A stretch of DNA of 64,000 bases from Aquimarina mycalae (GTDB lineage: Bacteria; Bacteroidota; Bacteroidia; Flavobacteriales; Flavobacteriaceae): NCBI RefSeq assembly GCF_029906345.1, contig NZ_JARYGY010000007.1, forward strand, positions 62,001 through 126,000, read 5' to 3'. Both the position numbers and the translations under genes were made by a program. The notes under the pieces are model-generated. The model was given only the letters and a program-made list of their open reading frames with translations. It was not told the DNA's origin and did no database searches. Below, piece after piece: positions 9,226 through 18,405 of the stretch. How positions within the stretch are numbered: position 1 is the first letter of the stretch; each line of letters opens with the position of its first letter.

Positions 9226-10380
9226 ATGAAAATCATTAAAAAACTCCTTAAAGGCCTCGTAGCCATCTTGCTACTTTGTATAGTGCTATTGTACATTTTT
9301 GATTATGATTATATCCTTAAAGGAGTTCGTGTGGTCTATATGACAGGTCACACTACAGCTTATATAGATGATTACACCTATTTTGATAATCATACCATAG
9401 AAAAAGGAGATACGTTTATTCCGTGGAAATTACATGCTAATTATAATAAAGCTACACCTACAGAAAGGTTGAATACTATAAATGAAACTATGGGAACAGT
9501 AGCGTTTATGATTATTAAGAATGATGAAATATGGTATGAGAAATATACAGAAGGCTATGGTACTGAATCTAAAACCAATTCGTTTTCTATGGCAAAAAGT
9601 ATTACAACTGCCTTGCTAGGGAAAGCGATTATGGATGGATATATTAAAAACCTAGATCAACCAATAGGGGATTTTCTTCCTAAATTCTCAGAAGGATTAG
9701 CTGCCAAGGTTACTGTAGGAGATTTATCTTCTATGTCTTCAGGATTAAATTGGACGGAACATTATACAAGCCCATTTTCGATAACTGCCAGAGCCTATTA
9801 TGATCCCGAATTAAGAGATGTAATGAATGGATTAGAAATAGTAAAAGAACCTGGGAAGGAATTTGAGTATTTAAGTGGGAGTACTCAATTATTGGGAATG
9901 GTCATTGAAAAAGCAACAGGAAAGACCTTATCAAATTATTTGAGCGAAAGTTTCTGGAAACCAATGGGTATGGAACAAGATGCCCTTTGGCAAGTGGATA
10001 GTGAAGAAAGTGGTATGGAAAAATCATATTGTTGTATTGCCAGTAATGCCAGAGATTTTGCTCGTTTTGGAGTGTTATTTAAAAATGATGGAAAATTTGG
10101 AGGAAAGCAAATATTGCCTAAAGAGTTTACCAAACTAGCTACTCAAAAACGTTTTGAAAAAGACGATATGTACGGTTATGGATTTTGGTTATCGGATCAT
10201 CTGAATAAAGATATATTTGTAATGCGTGGAATTTTAGGACAATATGTGATCAGTATTCCTGAGGATGATGTAATCATTGTTCGCTTAGGGCATCATAGAG
10301 GGCAGCCGCAAGGATCTTTTAGTGAAGATTTCTTCATTTATATAGAAGAAGCATATAAAATGTTAGAGAATGCTTCATAA
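9226..10380 (+). CDS. Membrane-anchored serine hydrolase of the class C beta-lactamase fold
   Basis: A 384-residue protein with an N-terminal hydrophobic anchor (about residues 8-27) and then a penicillin-binding/class C beta-lactamase-like domain. The catalytic SxxK is S121-M-A-K124; a Tyr-x-Ser motif appears in FEYLSGSTQ and the third element lies in LGHHRGQPQG. It resembles the 6-aminohexanoate-dimer hydrolase/esterase group more than true beta-lactamases. It overlaps the exonuclease gene by 11 bases, so the pair is an operon. Substrate cannot be named. Confidence 0.85.
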   Translation: MKIIKKLLKGLVAILLLCIVLLYIFDYDYILKGVRVVYMTGHTTAYIDDYTYFDNHTIEKGDTFIPWKLHANYNKATPTERLNTINETMGTVAFMIIKNDEIWYEKYTEGYGTESKTNSFSMAKSITTALLGKAIMDGYIKNLDQPIGDFLPKFSEGLAAKVTVGDLSSMSSGLNWTEHYTSPFSITARAYYDPELRDVMNGLEIVKEPGKEFEYLSGSTQLLGMVIEKATGKTLSNYLSESFWKPMGMEQDALWQVDSEESGMEKSYCCIASNARDFARFGVLFKNDGKFGGKQILPKEFTKLATQKRFEKDDMYGYGFWLSDHLNKDIFVMRGILGQYVISIPEDDVIIVRLGHHRGQPQGSFSEDFFIYIEEAYKMLENAS

Positions 10381-11083
10381 GATTGACTTAGAACACATCT
10401 TGTTTTTAGACATAGAAACCGTTCCAGAACAAGAACATTTTGAAAACCTAACAGATGAAATGAAATATCTGTGGGCGGATAAAACAAAATATCAACGCAA
10501 GGAAGAATTTTCTCCCGAAGATTTTTATGAACGTGCAGGTATATGGGCAGAATTTGGTAAGATTGTCTGTATTTCTGTTGGATATTTCACTTTTAAAGGA
10601 GAAACAAGATCGTTTAGAACGACTTCTTTTTTTGGAGAAGAGAAACAATTGTTGATAGATTTCAAAAATTTACTAGAAACACATTTTAATCGACCACATC
10701 ATTTACTTTGCGCACATAATGGTAAAGAATTCGATTTTCCGTATATCGCCAGAAGAATGATTATTCATAATATTAGTTTACCTTTTAAGCTAAATCTATT
10801 TGGTAAAAAACCTTGGGAAGTACCTCATTTAGATACCTTGGATTTATGGAAATTTGGTGATTATAAACATTATACTTCATTAAAATTACTCACCAATATT
10901 TTAGGAATCCCTTCTCCAAAAGATGATATCGATGGTAGTCAGGTAAGACAAGTATATTATGAAGAAAATGATATTGATCGTATAGTAATTTATTGCGAAA
11001 AAGATACGGTTGCGGTAGCCCAAATTCTTCTGCGTTTACGACAAGAAGATTTATTGGACGATGATGAGGTAGTGTCAGTATAA
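10370..11083 (+). CDS. DnaQ/PolB-like 3'-5' exonuclease
   Basis: A 237-residue RNase H-fold nuclease. Exo I is FLDIET (D14, E16), Exo II lies in LLCAHNGKEFDFPYI, and Exo III in VIYCEKDTVAVAQIL, giving the four acidic metal ligands. It matches the predicted 3'-5' exonuclease related to the proofreading domain of family B polymerases that stands alone in many Bacteroidota. The ATG lies inside the 3' end of the serine hydrolase gene. It probably trims DNA ends; no repair partner is adjacent. Confidence 0.88.
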   Translation: MLHKIDLEHILFLDIETVPEQEHFENLTDEMKYLWADKTKYQRKEEFSPEDFYERAGIWAEFGKIVCISVGYFTFKGETRSFRTTSFFGEEKQLLIDFKNLLETHFNRPHHLLCAHNGKEFDFPYIARRMIIHNISLPFKLNLFGKKPWEVPHLDTLDLWKFGDYKHYTSLKLLTNILGIPSPKDDIDGSQVRQVYYEENDIDRIVIYCEKDTVAVAQILLRLRQEDLLDDDEVVSV

Positions 11084-11121
11084 GTGAGGGTTAAAAACTA
11101 GTGTTTACTGCTAACCAGACG

Positions 11122-11152
11122 AAAAAAAATCGCTCAATTGAGCGATTTTAAT
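11122..11152. terminator. Bidirectional terminator between convergent genes
   Basis: AAAATCGCTCAATT and its complement AATTGAGCGATTTT form a palindrome with A-rich and T-rich flanks on either side. It sits between the convergent exonuclease and lipoprotein genes and can serve both. Confidence 0.85.
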
Positions 11153-11170
11153 ACGTTTTTTCTGATAGAT

Positions 11171-12079
11171 CTATTCCCATTGTTTTGTAGTAGTACTAAG
11201 ACCTTGATATAATAATTTTAAAGGAGTTGATGTTTTATCAGAGGTGTTACTGGTATCTCCAAGTTCGAAAAAATAAGTGTTGTTATCAGTAGTACTTTTT
11301 CTTCCTATAGTTAATCCTGCGGGTTTGAAGATTGCTAAATACCCACTATTTGTAGGCGCATTGCTTCCTTTTAATAAGAAGAACACTTCTTGATTGCTAG
11401 CTGTATGTCGAGGTAATGGATCTCCTACATCAGAATAACCTTCTGTATTACTTGTATTCGATTGTTTTATTTTTAATCCAGGTTGATCAGAAGCATCTAT
11501 AGCATAATATTTAAATGCAAATAAATAGCTGTTCGCTGGCATAATGGCATGCGTAGTTTCATTAGTCAATGTAGTAGGCGAAGAAGTTGTGGTAATTATG
11601 TTAGAGGACTCATTATATTCTGATTCCAGAACACCACTTTTGGATACTTCCATAATTTCCGTAGCCAATAAGTTATATTCTGCTTCTGTAATTAAAATCC
11701 ATTGTCCTTCAACTGCATTGGTATATTTAGATTTTGATACGGTTAATACAGCTTCAATTCTATCTTTTTGAGGATCCGTGTTATCATCAGAATTTGTGTC
11801 GTCTGTATTTGGGTCATCGGTAGTTTCATCCTGTGGGTTGGTATTGTCTGAATCAGTTTCGTCAGTTTCGTCAGAATTGGTCTCATCAGTATCAGTTTCA
11901 TCAGTATCAGTTTCATCAGTATCAGTTTCATCAGAGTTTGTTTCGTCTGTGGATTCCTCATCAATTGTGGTTAGATTCTCTAATTGATTAATTTCATCAA
12001 GAGGTTCATTATCAGTACAGGATTGAAATGATGATACAAGGAATAAAATAATAAATAGGTAGGTGTAGTTTTTAATCAT
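11171..12079 (-). CDS. Lipoprotein with acidic DET-repeat stalk and unknown C-terminal domain
   Basis: From the ATG at 12079 the chain starts MIKNYTYLFIILF and reaches a lipobox at SFQSC; another ATG six codons upstream is possible. Residues about 40-100 are a Thr/Asp/Glu stalk built of DETDT units, coded by 15-bp tandem repeats. The remaining 190 residues form a domain of unknown function that recurs in the next gene upstream (12238-13254); shared motifs are ITEAEYN, EVSKSG, FAFKYY, GLTIGRK and LYQGLSTTTKQW. Both genes point the same way, with 150 bp between them. I do not recognise the domain. It is probably a surface or periplasmic lipoprotein. Confidence 0.75.
   Translation of the reverse strand: MIKNYTYLFIILFLVSSFQSCTDNEPLDEINQLENLTTIDEESTDETNSDETDTDETDTDETDTDETNSDETDETDSDNTNPQDETTDDPNTDDTNSDDNTDPQKDRIEAVLTVSKSKYTNAVEGQWILITEAEYNLLATEIMEVSKSGVLESEYNESSNIITTTSSPTTLTNETTHAIMPANSYLFAFKYYAIDASDQPGLKIKQSNTSNTEGYSDVGDPLPRHTASNQEVFFLLKGSNAPTNSGYLAIFKPAGLTIGRKSTTDNNTYFFELGDTSNTSDKTSTPLKLLYQGLSTTTKQWE
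11845..11950. repeat. 15-bp coding tandem repeat (DET stalk)
   Basis: The unit TCAGTATCAGTTTCA occurs three times exactly (11886, 11901, 11916), flanked by degenerate copies. The length is a multiple of three, so copy-number change would lengthen or shorten the acidic stalk without shifting the frame. Confidence 0.85.
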
Positions 12080-12237
12080 ACTTTGGGGTATTTGCATTAA
12101 AATTTACGCCAAAATACACAAAAACAGGATTAAGTGCACAATTATTTTCATTTTTTCGATGAAATATACAAGAAATTTCTTACATATCTACAAAACGAAT
12201 CACGTGATTTACATTAAAAATTGATGTAAAGTGTTTT

Positions 12238-13254
12238 TTACCACTGTTTTACGTTAGTACTGAGACCTTGATATAATATTTTTAATCGTGTATCACTAAG
12301 TTCTACAAAACTATTAGTATCAGATAAAGCAAAATAATAAGTATTGTCATCAGAAGAATCTTTTCTTCCAATTGTTAAACCTGCTGTTTTAAAAAATGCA
12401 AGATAAGCCGTATTCAAGGTTTGGACGGTATTCCCTTTTAATACAAAATATACTTCTTCATTGATGGCAGAATGTTCGGGTAAAGGATTTCCGACGTCAA
12501 TAAATTCTTCACTGTTACTAATGCTGGATTGTTTTATTTTAGAACCTTTGGATCCAATTGCTTCTACTACATAATATTTAAAAGCAAAGATGTAGCTATC
12601 AATTGGCATTACTGCAATTTCTGTCTGATTTGCTAAGGTTGTAGGAGTAGAGGTCGAAGATATAATTTCAGAAACATCCAAATATTCAGAGTCATCAATT
12701 CCACTTTTGGATACTTGCAGAATTTCTGAAGCTAAACCGTTGTATTCTTCTTCCGTAATACGAATCCAATCACCATTTGCAGCCTGATTGTATTCTAGTT
12801 TTGAATCAGATAGTAAATATTCAATATCATCAATATCATTTACAGTGATATTGATATTGGATGTTTTTGATAATTCACCGCCACGCACGTTTATAGTAGC
12901 ACTGATTCCAGTATTAATTTCATAATTAAAGACACTACTATCTTTAACCAGTATTTCTCCTGTTATACTATCGATCTCTAATGCATTGTCGACAGATTGA
13001 TTCAAAATTGAAAAGGTAAATGGTCCTTCAAAGTTAGCAGTTATTGATATCGTACCGATCGAATAACCAGACTCTGGATGTTCATCAAGTGTTGCCTGAA
13101 GATCAGAAACTTCTAGCGTAGGAATAAAGGTTTCCTCTTCTTCTGGAATTATTATTTCTTCTTCGATTTCAGAATCTATAGGTAATGAATTGTCATTACT
13201 ACTACAAGATAGTATTAGGATAAAACCCATTATCCAGAAAAAGCCACGTGCCAT
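12238..13254 (-). CDS. Lipoprotein with cadherin-like domain and the same unknown C-terminal domain
   Basis: A 338-residue lipoprotein: the signal ends ILSCSS (C17), followed by an acidic linker rich in Glu (IEEEIIIPEEEE). Residues about 47-143 look like a cadherin-type repeat (DEHPESGYSIGTI, ALEIDSITGEILVKD, INITVND). Residues about 147-338 are homologous to the C-terminal domain of the 11171-12079 protein, with roughly half of the aligned positions identical by eye. The two therefore arose by duplication with exchange of the spacer. Function unknown; the architecture suggests a surface-displayed domain on a stalk. Confidence 0.75.
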   Translation of the reverse strand: MARGFFWIMGFILILSCSSNDNSLPIDSEIEEEIIIPEEEETFIPTLEVSDLQATLDEHPESGYSIGTISITANFEGPFTFSILNQSVDNALEIDSITGEILVKDSSVFNYEINTGISATINVRGGELSKTSNINITVNDIDDIEYLLSDSKLEYNQAANGDWIRITEEEYNGLASEILQVSKSGIDDSEYLDVSEIISSTSTPTTLANQTEIAVMPIDSYIFAFKYYVVEAIGSKGSKIKQSSISNSEEFIDVGNPLPEHSAINEEVYFVLKGNTVQTLNTAYLAFFKTAGLTIGRKDSSDDNTYYFALSDTNSFVELSDTRLKILYQGLSTNVKQW

Positions 13255-13352
13255 GTAGGGGTATTGATGATTAGTTGAAGTTGGCTAATTTAACACATAA
13301 ATGTCTAATATTATATGAGTTATGATTTTTTTTGTAGTGATGTTATCAACCG

Positions 13353-14081
13353 CTAATTTCTCCCTTTTTCATTGGGATATAGTGTATAGACAGGATCACT
13401 TTGAAAATACTCTTTTGTGTGAATATCTATTGCTGTTAGTGGTCCTTTAAAAGCAGCTCCAGTGTCGATATTCCAGATGCAGGTAGCTTGAACTGGTATG
13501 GTTTTGTTGATTCTTGTTACTGGAGTATGACCAATATAGATTTCATCAAAAAGTAAAAGCCGCTTTGGGTAGGTAAGATCTGTTTTTTTTAGTTTAGGAT
13601 CTATGGACAAGGCAGTTTCCCATAAAGTTCGATCCCAATAAAACAGTTTACTAAAGTATTCCCTATGTGGTCCATGAAGATTTGTAAAACCTGCATGTAA
13701 GAATAATCGATTGTGATTATCTATGTGATAATTAGTAAGGTTTTCATAAAAATGAAGATGCCTACCTATTTCTTCTTTTGATAATTTATTATAAGAATCT
13801 ATGGTAGCTTGCCCTCCATGTTTCATCCATTCTGGATTGTATTTTTTTTCGGTCAACCAAGTATAACATAGTTCATCATGATTTCCTCGTATATATATAC
13901 ATTGATGCGTTTTTTGTAGTTCAATGAGAAAAGAAACCAATGGAGCGCTATCACTCCATCCATCTACATAATCACCTAAAAAAATTAAGGTGTCGTTAGT
14001 TGTGATTTGTGCTTTTTTTATAAGTTGTTTTAGAGCTTTTAGAGCTCCGTGCATATCTCCGATTACAAGAGTTCTGTTCAT
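13353..14081 (-). CDS. Calcineurin-like metallophosphoesterase (PPP family)
   Basis: A 242-residue cytoplasmic phosphoesterase. All metal-binding blocks are present: GDMHG (D9, H11), GDYVDG (D37), RGNHDE (N67, H68), LHAGF and IGHTPV near the C-terminus. It belongs with bacterial PrpA-like Ser/Thr phosphatases and diadenosine tetraphosphatases; the motifs do not separate these. It is followed on the minus strand by the lipoprotein genes and preceded by the AlbA_2 protein, without obvious coupling. Confidence 0.9.
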   Translation of the reverse strand: MNRTLVIGDMHGALKALKQLIKKAQITTNDTLIFLGDYVDGWSDSAPLVSFLIELQKTHQCIYIRGNHDELCYTWLTEKKYNPEWMKHGGQATIDSYNKLSKEEIGRHLHFYENLTNYHIDNHNRLFLHAGFTNLHGPHREYFSKLFYWDRTLWETALSIDPKLKKTDLTYPKRLLLFDEIYIGHTPVTRINKTIPVQATCIWNIDTGAAFKGPLTAIDIHTKEYFQSDPVYTLYPNEKGRN

Positions 14082-14118
14082 GTTATATGTAATAAGTTGG
14101 GGTTAACGATTTTAAAAT

Positions 14119-15258
14119 TTAACTGTATCGAACTTTTCTTAAGATTCGAATACTTTCTTTATACAATGCATATACTTTTTCGTCTGCATAATTTCTTAAG
14201 TATGGTTTTGCTTCTTCAAGCTTTTCTTTAGCTTCGGTAAAATCATTAAAATAGCACAACAAATAGGTTACAGGAAGATTAAGTAAGTCTTTTTGCTCGT
14301 TTGCGGTTAATAACATTTTCTTTTTTAATTTTTCTATCAATGCATTATTACTATTATATAAATGATGTAATATTTTTCTATCAAATTGTGGTGGTTCAAA
14401 TAATAATGTGTTTTCAATATCATAACTCACATTATTTTTAAATTTGATAGTAACCTCTTCTAATGGATAATACTCGTAGTTATCTTGCAAACCAAGTTGA
14501 ACATATTCTATAATCTTAAACTCTTCATCCGTAATCGAGATACTAACTTCGTCAAATTGTGAGTAAAATAGTTTTACCTGTTCATTAATTAAAGCGATAT
14601 CCACTCTAGAATAGTATATTTCGTCATTTACTTGTTTTTCTTTTGCAGACCAACACACTACGAAATACTCTTTAAAAACCTTGTAATCAGGGCTATAGTC
14701 TTTTCTCGAGTTCATAAAATCAAAGACACCATCTAGTGTTAACTCTATGTTGTTTTGAGCGTGACTTTCTATAGATTCAACAATTTCAGAATTTACATCC
14801 TTGATTACTATATCAAATACCTTGGGCATACTGATACTTCCATCTCTAAAAAAGACAGTACCTCCGTAATATTTCCAAATGTTTTTACGAAGCGAACATA
14901 ATTTTCCTTCTTGTGAACGTATCGATACTAGACCTACTACCTTATCACCTGGTAAATGAGGAAATGGAATGTTTTCATAGGCTACAAGTGGCGGATTAGA
15001 GAGATATGCATTGATCAGATTTTGGATTTTACTATCATCAAAAAAATCAACTCCTATAATATGATTGTCCTCGTCTTCAACTCCAATAACGATATAAGAA
15101 TTGTTTTTAGGGTTAGAATTTGCAAGAGCACAGATATGCTTAAGAAATTTAGCTTTTCCTTCTTTTTCCCCAATATTAAGTTTGCGTTTTTTGTCATAAA
15201 AACTGTTCTCGTCATTATGGGCAAGTAGGTTTTTGATAAGTAAGCGTTTATTGATCAT
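14119..15258 (-). CDS. AlbA_2 (Schlafen-like) domain protein
   Basis: The start is placed at the ATG at 15258; a TTG six codons earlier is weaker. The protein has 379 residues. The N-terminal 140 residues carry the AlbA_2/Schlafen-type pattern: an acidic start (NDENSFYDKK), GKAKFLKHICALANSN, YIVIGVEDEDNHIIGVDF and a later LVSIRSQEG. In other proteins this domain binds nucleic acid or nucleotides and is often fused to winged helices. The C-terminal 240 residues are helical and not recognised. It could be a regulator or part of a stress/defence response; context does not decide. Confidence 0.7.
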   Translation of the reverse strand: MINKRLLIKNLLAHNDENSFYDKKRKLNIGEKEGKAKFLKHICALANSNPKNNSYIVIGVEDEDNHIIGVDFFDDSKIQNLINAYLSNPPLVAYENIPFPHLPGDKVVGLVSIRSQEGKLCSLRKNIWKYYGGTVFFRDGSISMPKVFDIVIKDVNSEIVESIESHAQNNIELTLDGVFDFMNSRKDYSPDYKVFKEYFVVCWSAKEKQVNDEIYYSRVDIALINEQVKLFYSQFDEVSISITDEEFKIIEYVQLGLQDNYEYYPLEEVTIKFKNNVSYDIENTLLFEPPQFDRKILHHLYNSNNALIEKLKKKMLLTANEQKDLLNLPVTYLLCYFNDFTEAKEKLEEAKPYLRNYADEKVYALYKESIRILRKVRYS

Positions 15259-15343
15259 TCCTTTCGCAAATAGCAATCGACATTTTTCCCAAGTTAAACT
15301 TAGTTATTTTTATTGGGTCAGCAATGCAATGAGAATAAAGAAA

Positions 15344-16099
15344 TTATAAACTTTTTTTCACGATTGTACTATTAGCTTGTGCGGTTGGGAAAACGACAAG
15401 ATCTGCAATATTTACATGATAAGGTCTTGTGATTACAAATGCAATGATATCTGCAATATCTTGAGGTTTTAGAGGATCAAAACCTTTATAAACATTATCA
15501 GCTTTTTCTGTATCCCCTTTAAATCTAACATTACTAAACTCTGTTTCTACTAATCCAGGATTAATTGCTCCGACTTTGATTCCGTATTGATTTAGATCTA
15601 CTTGCATTCCTTTATTGATCGCATCAACTGCATGTTTACTGGCACAGTATACATTTCCATTAGGATATACTTCTTTACCTGCAATAGAACCAATATTGAT
15701 AATATGACCAGACTGTTGGGTAATCATTTTAGGGATTACAGCTTTAGAAACGTATAACAATCCTTTTACATTAATATCTACCATAGCGTCCCAATCATCA
15801 AGGTTTCCACTTTGTATTGGGTCAATACCATGAGCATTACCAGCATTATTAATCAAAATATCAATAGTGTCGAATTCTTTAGGAAGATTATTAATATTTT
15901 TAAAAACATTTTCTTTATCTCTTACATCAAAAGATAAGGTGTGAACTTTTACCGTATTTTCTAATTCACTTTTTAAGCTTTCCAAACGTTCTTGTCTTCT
16001 TCCGCATAGGATAAGATTGATGCCGAGTTTTGCAAACTCATAGGCAGTTGATTTTCCAATACCGCTTGTGGCTCCAGTAATTAATGCTGTTTTTGTCAT
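15344..16099 (-). CDS. Short-chain dehydrogenase/reductase
   Basis: A 251-residue Rossmann-fold oxidoreductase of the classical SDR type: TGATSGIG (9-16) binds the dinucleotide, NNAG lies at 84-87, and the catalytic S138, Y151 and K155 are visible (NIGSIAG, YCASK). R35-R36 after beta-2 suggests a preference for NADP(H). The best general match is the YdfG-like 3-hydroxy acid/serine dehydrogenase group, but the substrate is not defined. It is divergent from the moxR operon across 285 bp in which I see no further gene. Confidence 0.9.
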   Translation of the reverse strand: MTKTALITGATSGIGKSTAYEFAKLGINLILCGRRQERLESLKSELENTVKVHTLSFDVRDKENVFKNINNLPKEFDTIDILINNAGNAHGIDPIQSGNLDDWDAMVDINVKGLLYVSKAVIPKMITQQSGHIINIGSIAGKEVYPNGNVYCASKHAVDAINKGMQVDLNQYGIKVGAINPGLVETEFSNVRFKGDTEKADNVYKGFDPLKPQDIADIIAFVITRPYHVNIADLVVFPTAQANSTIVKKSL

Positions 16100-16384
16100 T
16101 ATAAAATTATTATTCTTAAGCTTTACATGTTTTTAGATAACTTTTTGATTTTTGCAACACTTAAAATAAGATGTCGTCTTTTGATAAAATCATCGTGAAA
16201 GCCGATGAAACTAGTTACGTCCGTTTTTTTCAGTAAATCGATCTAAATATACTGTAAAAATTGGGCGTAAGCGTATTTATAAGAGATACATTTAACCTAT
16301 AATTAACAAGGAGAAGAAAAATAATTTAACAATTTGCAATGTTGAAACATGAATGTTAAATTCACGCCTTTAAAAAAAGAATAG

Positions 16385-17386
16385 ATGGAAGAAAATAGTT
16401 CTATTGATATTGCTTCAATCAATGAAAAAATACAAAAAGAATCTGCGTTTGTAGATTTACTTACTTTAGAAATGAATAAAGTAATCGTAGGCCAAAAACA
16501 TATGGTAGAACGATTACTGATAGGATTACTTGGGCAAGGACATATATTATTAGAAGGTGTTCCTGGATTAGCAAAAACTTTAGCGATTAATACCTTGTCA
16601 AAGGCGGTTCACGGAAGTTTTAGCCGTATTCAATTTACACCGGATTTATTACCTGCTGATGTTGTAGGGACATTGATTTATAATATGAAAGAGAATGATT
16701 TCTCTATTAAGAAAGGTCCTATTTTTGCCAATTTTGTACTGGCTGATGAGATTAATCGTGCACCAGCCAAGGTACAGAGTGCTTTATTAGAAGCAATGCA
16801 AGAAAAACAAGTAACGATTGGAGATGAGACTTTTGTGCTGGATAAACCATTTTTAGTAATGGCAACTCAAAATCCAGTAGAACAAGAAGGAACTTATCCG
16901 TTACCAGAAGCGCAGGTAGACCGTTTTATGCTAAAAACTGTTATTGATTATCCTAAGCTAGAAGAAGAACAATTAATTGTTCGCGCAAATCTAAAAGGTT
17001 CTTTTGAAAAAGTAAACCCTGTAGTTTCTATCGAACAAATTCTTACTGCACAAAATGCAGTTAGAGAAGTTTATATGGATGAGAAGATTGAAAAATATAT
17101 TCTTGATATCATTTTTGCAACTCGTTATCCTGAGAAATATGGTCTGGAAGAGTTAAAACCATTGATCAGTTTTGGAGCTTCTCCTAGAGGAAGTATTAAC
17201 CTGGCAACAGCGGCTAAATGTTTTGCATTTATTAAAAGAAGAGGATATGTAATTCCTGAAGATGTTCGAGCAATCGTGCATGATGTTTTACGTCATCGTA
17301 TCGGTATTACCTATGAAGCCGAAGCAGAAAATGTGACATCAGAGGAAATTATTAATAAGATTGTAAACGAAATTGAAGTACCATAG
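16385..17386 (+). CDS. moxR: MoxR-family AAA+ ATPase
   Basis: First gene of the Bat operon. The 333-residue chaperone-like AAA+ ATPase shows Walker A (GVPGLAKT, 58-65), Walker B (FVLADE, 117-122), a sensor-1 region TQNPVEQEG and the C-terminal lid. MoxR proteins partner with VWA-domain proteins, several of which are coded just downstream. The family is thought to help assemble or activate membrane or periplasmic complexes; in Bacteroidota the Bat cluster has been linked to aerotolerance and envelope stress. The long upstream gap should hold its promoter, though I found no perfect -7 box. Confidence 0.94.
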   Translation: MEENSSIDIASINEKIQKESAFVDLLTLEMNKVIVGQKHMVERLLIGLLGQGHILLEGVPGLAKTLAINTLSKAVHGSFSRIQFTPDLLPADVVGTLIYNMKENDFSIKKGPIFANFVLADEINRAPAKVQSALLEAMQEKQVTIGDETFVLDKPFLVMATQNPVEQEGTYPLPEAQVDRFMLKTVIDYPKLEEEQLIVRANLKGSFEKVNPVVSIEQILTAQNAVREVYMDEKIEKYILDIIFATRYPEKYGLEELKPLISFGASPRGSINLATAAKCFAFIKRRGYVIPEDVRAIVHDVLRHRIGITYEAEAENVTSEEIINKIVNEIEVP

Positions 17387-17471
17387 CGATTTTTAGATTT
17401 CAGCATTGCGATTTTGGATTTCTGTAATTCACAATCGTCAATTATTAAATCATCAATCGTAAATCATTAGA
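17387..17471. repeat. Intergenic microrepeat spacer
   Basis: Low-complexity spacer inside the Bat operon with two near copies of GCGATTTTTAGATTTC followed by reiterated AATCGT/AAATCAT words. A similar spacer (reiterated AATTACG) occurs at 18339-18405. Such reiterated spacers are noncoding and support the downstream starts chosen. Confidence 0.5.
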
Positions 17472-18338
17472 ATGGATACCAAAGAGTTACTAAAAAAAGT
17501 TCGAAAAATTGAGATCAAGACCAGGCGCTTGAGCGATCATATATTTGGAGGAGAATATCATTCTACTTTCAAAGGACGTGGTATGACTTTTAGTGAAGTC
17601 CGTCAATATCAATTTGGAGATGATGTTCGTAACATTGACTGGAACGTAACCGCTAGATATAACGAACCCTATATAAAGGTTTTTGAAGAAGAGCGAGAAT
17701 TGACAATGATGCTTATGGTAGACGTTTCTGGATCGCAGTTATTTGGTACCAAACAGCAGTTTAAGAAAGAGATTATTACCGAGATTGCTGCTACGTTGGC
17801 TTTTTCTGCAACACAGAATAATGATAAAATAGGATTGATTTTGTTTACTGATGAAATCGAACTATTTATTCCGCCAAAAAAAGGAAGGTCTCATGTGCTT
17901 CGTATCATTAGGGAGTTGTTAGAATATCAACCTAAAAGTAAACAAACTAATATCACCGAAGCATTAAAGTTTTTATCTAATGTAATGAAGAAGAAAGCGA
18001 TTGTATTTATGCTTTCTGATTTTATAACAGATGATTATCAACAAACCCTTAAGATTGTTGGAGGAAAACATGATGTTACTGGAATTAGAGTATATGATCA
18101 ACACGAAGAAGAAATCCCAAATCTTGGAATGGTCCAAATGGAAGATGAAGAAACAGGTGAGTTAATGTTGGTCAATACAGGATCTAAAAAGATGAGGTTA
18201 AATTATACTAAATATTATCAAGATCGAGTAGATTATTTTAGAGATAGTTTTACCAGAAGTGGAGCAGGATCATTAAGCAGTAGGGTAGACGAAAGTTATG
18301 TAAAGAAATTATTAGGATATTTTAAACGAAGAGGGTAG
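17472..18338 (+). CDS. DUF58 protein with VWA-like fold (Bat operon)
   Basis: A 288-residue cytoplasmic protein. The DUF58 signature GRGMTFSEVRQYQFGDDVRNIDWNVTAR is spread over about 35-65 with the RxYxxGDDxRxIDW pattern, and the C-terminal half is VWA-like (MVDVSGS, about 86-92, keeps the MIDAS DxSxS pattern). DUF58 proteins are the usual partner coded right after moxR. It lies 85 bases after moxR, separated by a microrepeat spacer. It probably acts with MoxR on a membrane target. Confidence 0.9.
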   Translation: MDTKELLKKVRKIEIKTRRLSDHIFGGEYHSTFKGRGMTFSEVRQYQFGDDVRNIDWNVTARYNEPYIKVFEEERELTMMLMVDVSGSQLFGTKQQFKKEIITEIAATLAFSATQNNDKIGLILFTDEIELFIPPKKGRSHVLRIIRELLEYQPKSKQTNITEALKFLSNVMKKKAIVFMLSDFITDDYQQTLKIVGGKHDVTGIRVYDQHEEEIPNLGMVQMEDEETGELMLVNTGSKKMRLNYTKYYQDRVDYFRDSFTRSGAGSLSSRVDESYVKKLLGYFKRRG

Positions 18339-18405
18339 GCGAAAATTAAGAATGAAGAATTACGAATTACGAATTATAAATAATACATGTGATGTTCCTT
18401 TTTTA

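Noticed and set aside
9226-10380. Antibiotic-inactivating class C beta-lactamase
   Set aside because: The SxxK is present but the rest fits the esterase/6-aminohexanoate hydrolase-like group, and the protein has a membrane anchor.
11743-11987. Frames overlapping the DET-repeat region
   Set aside because: By-product of the 15-bp repeat, which stays open in several frames; the lipoprotein frame has the signal peptide and the conserved domain.
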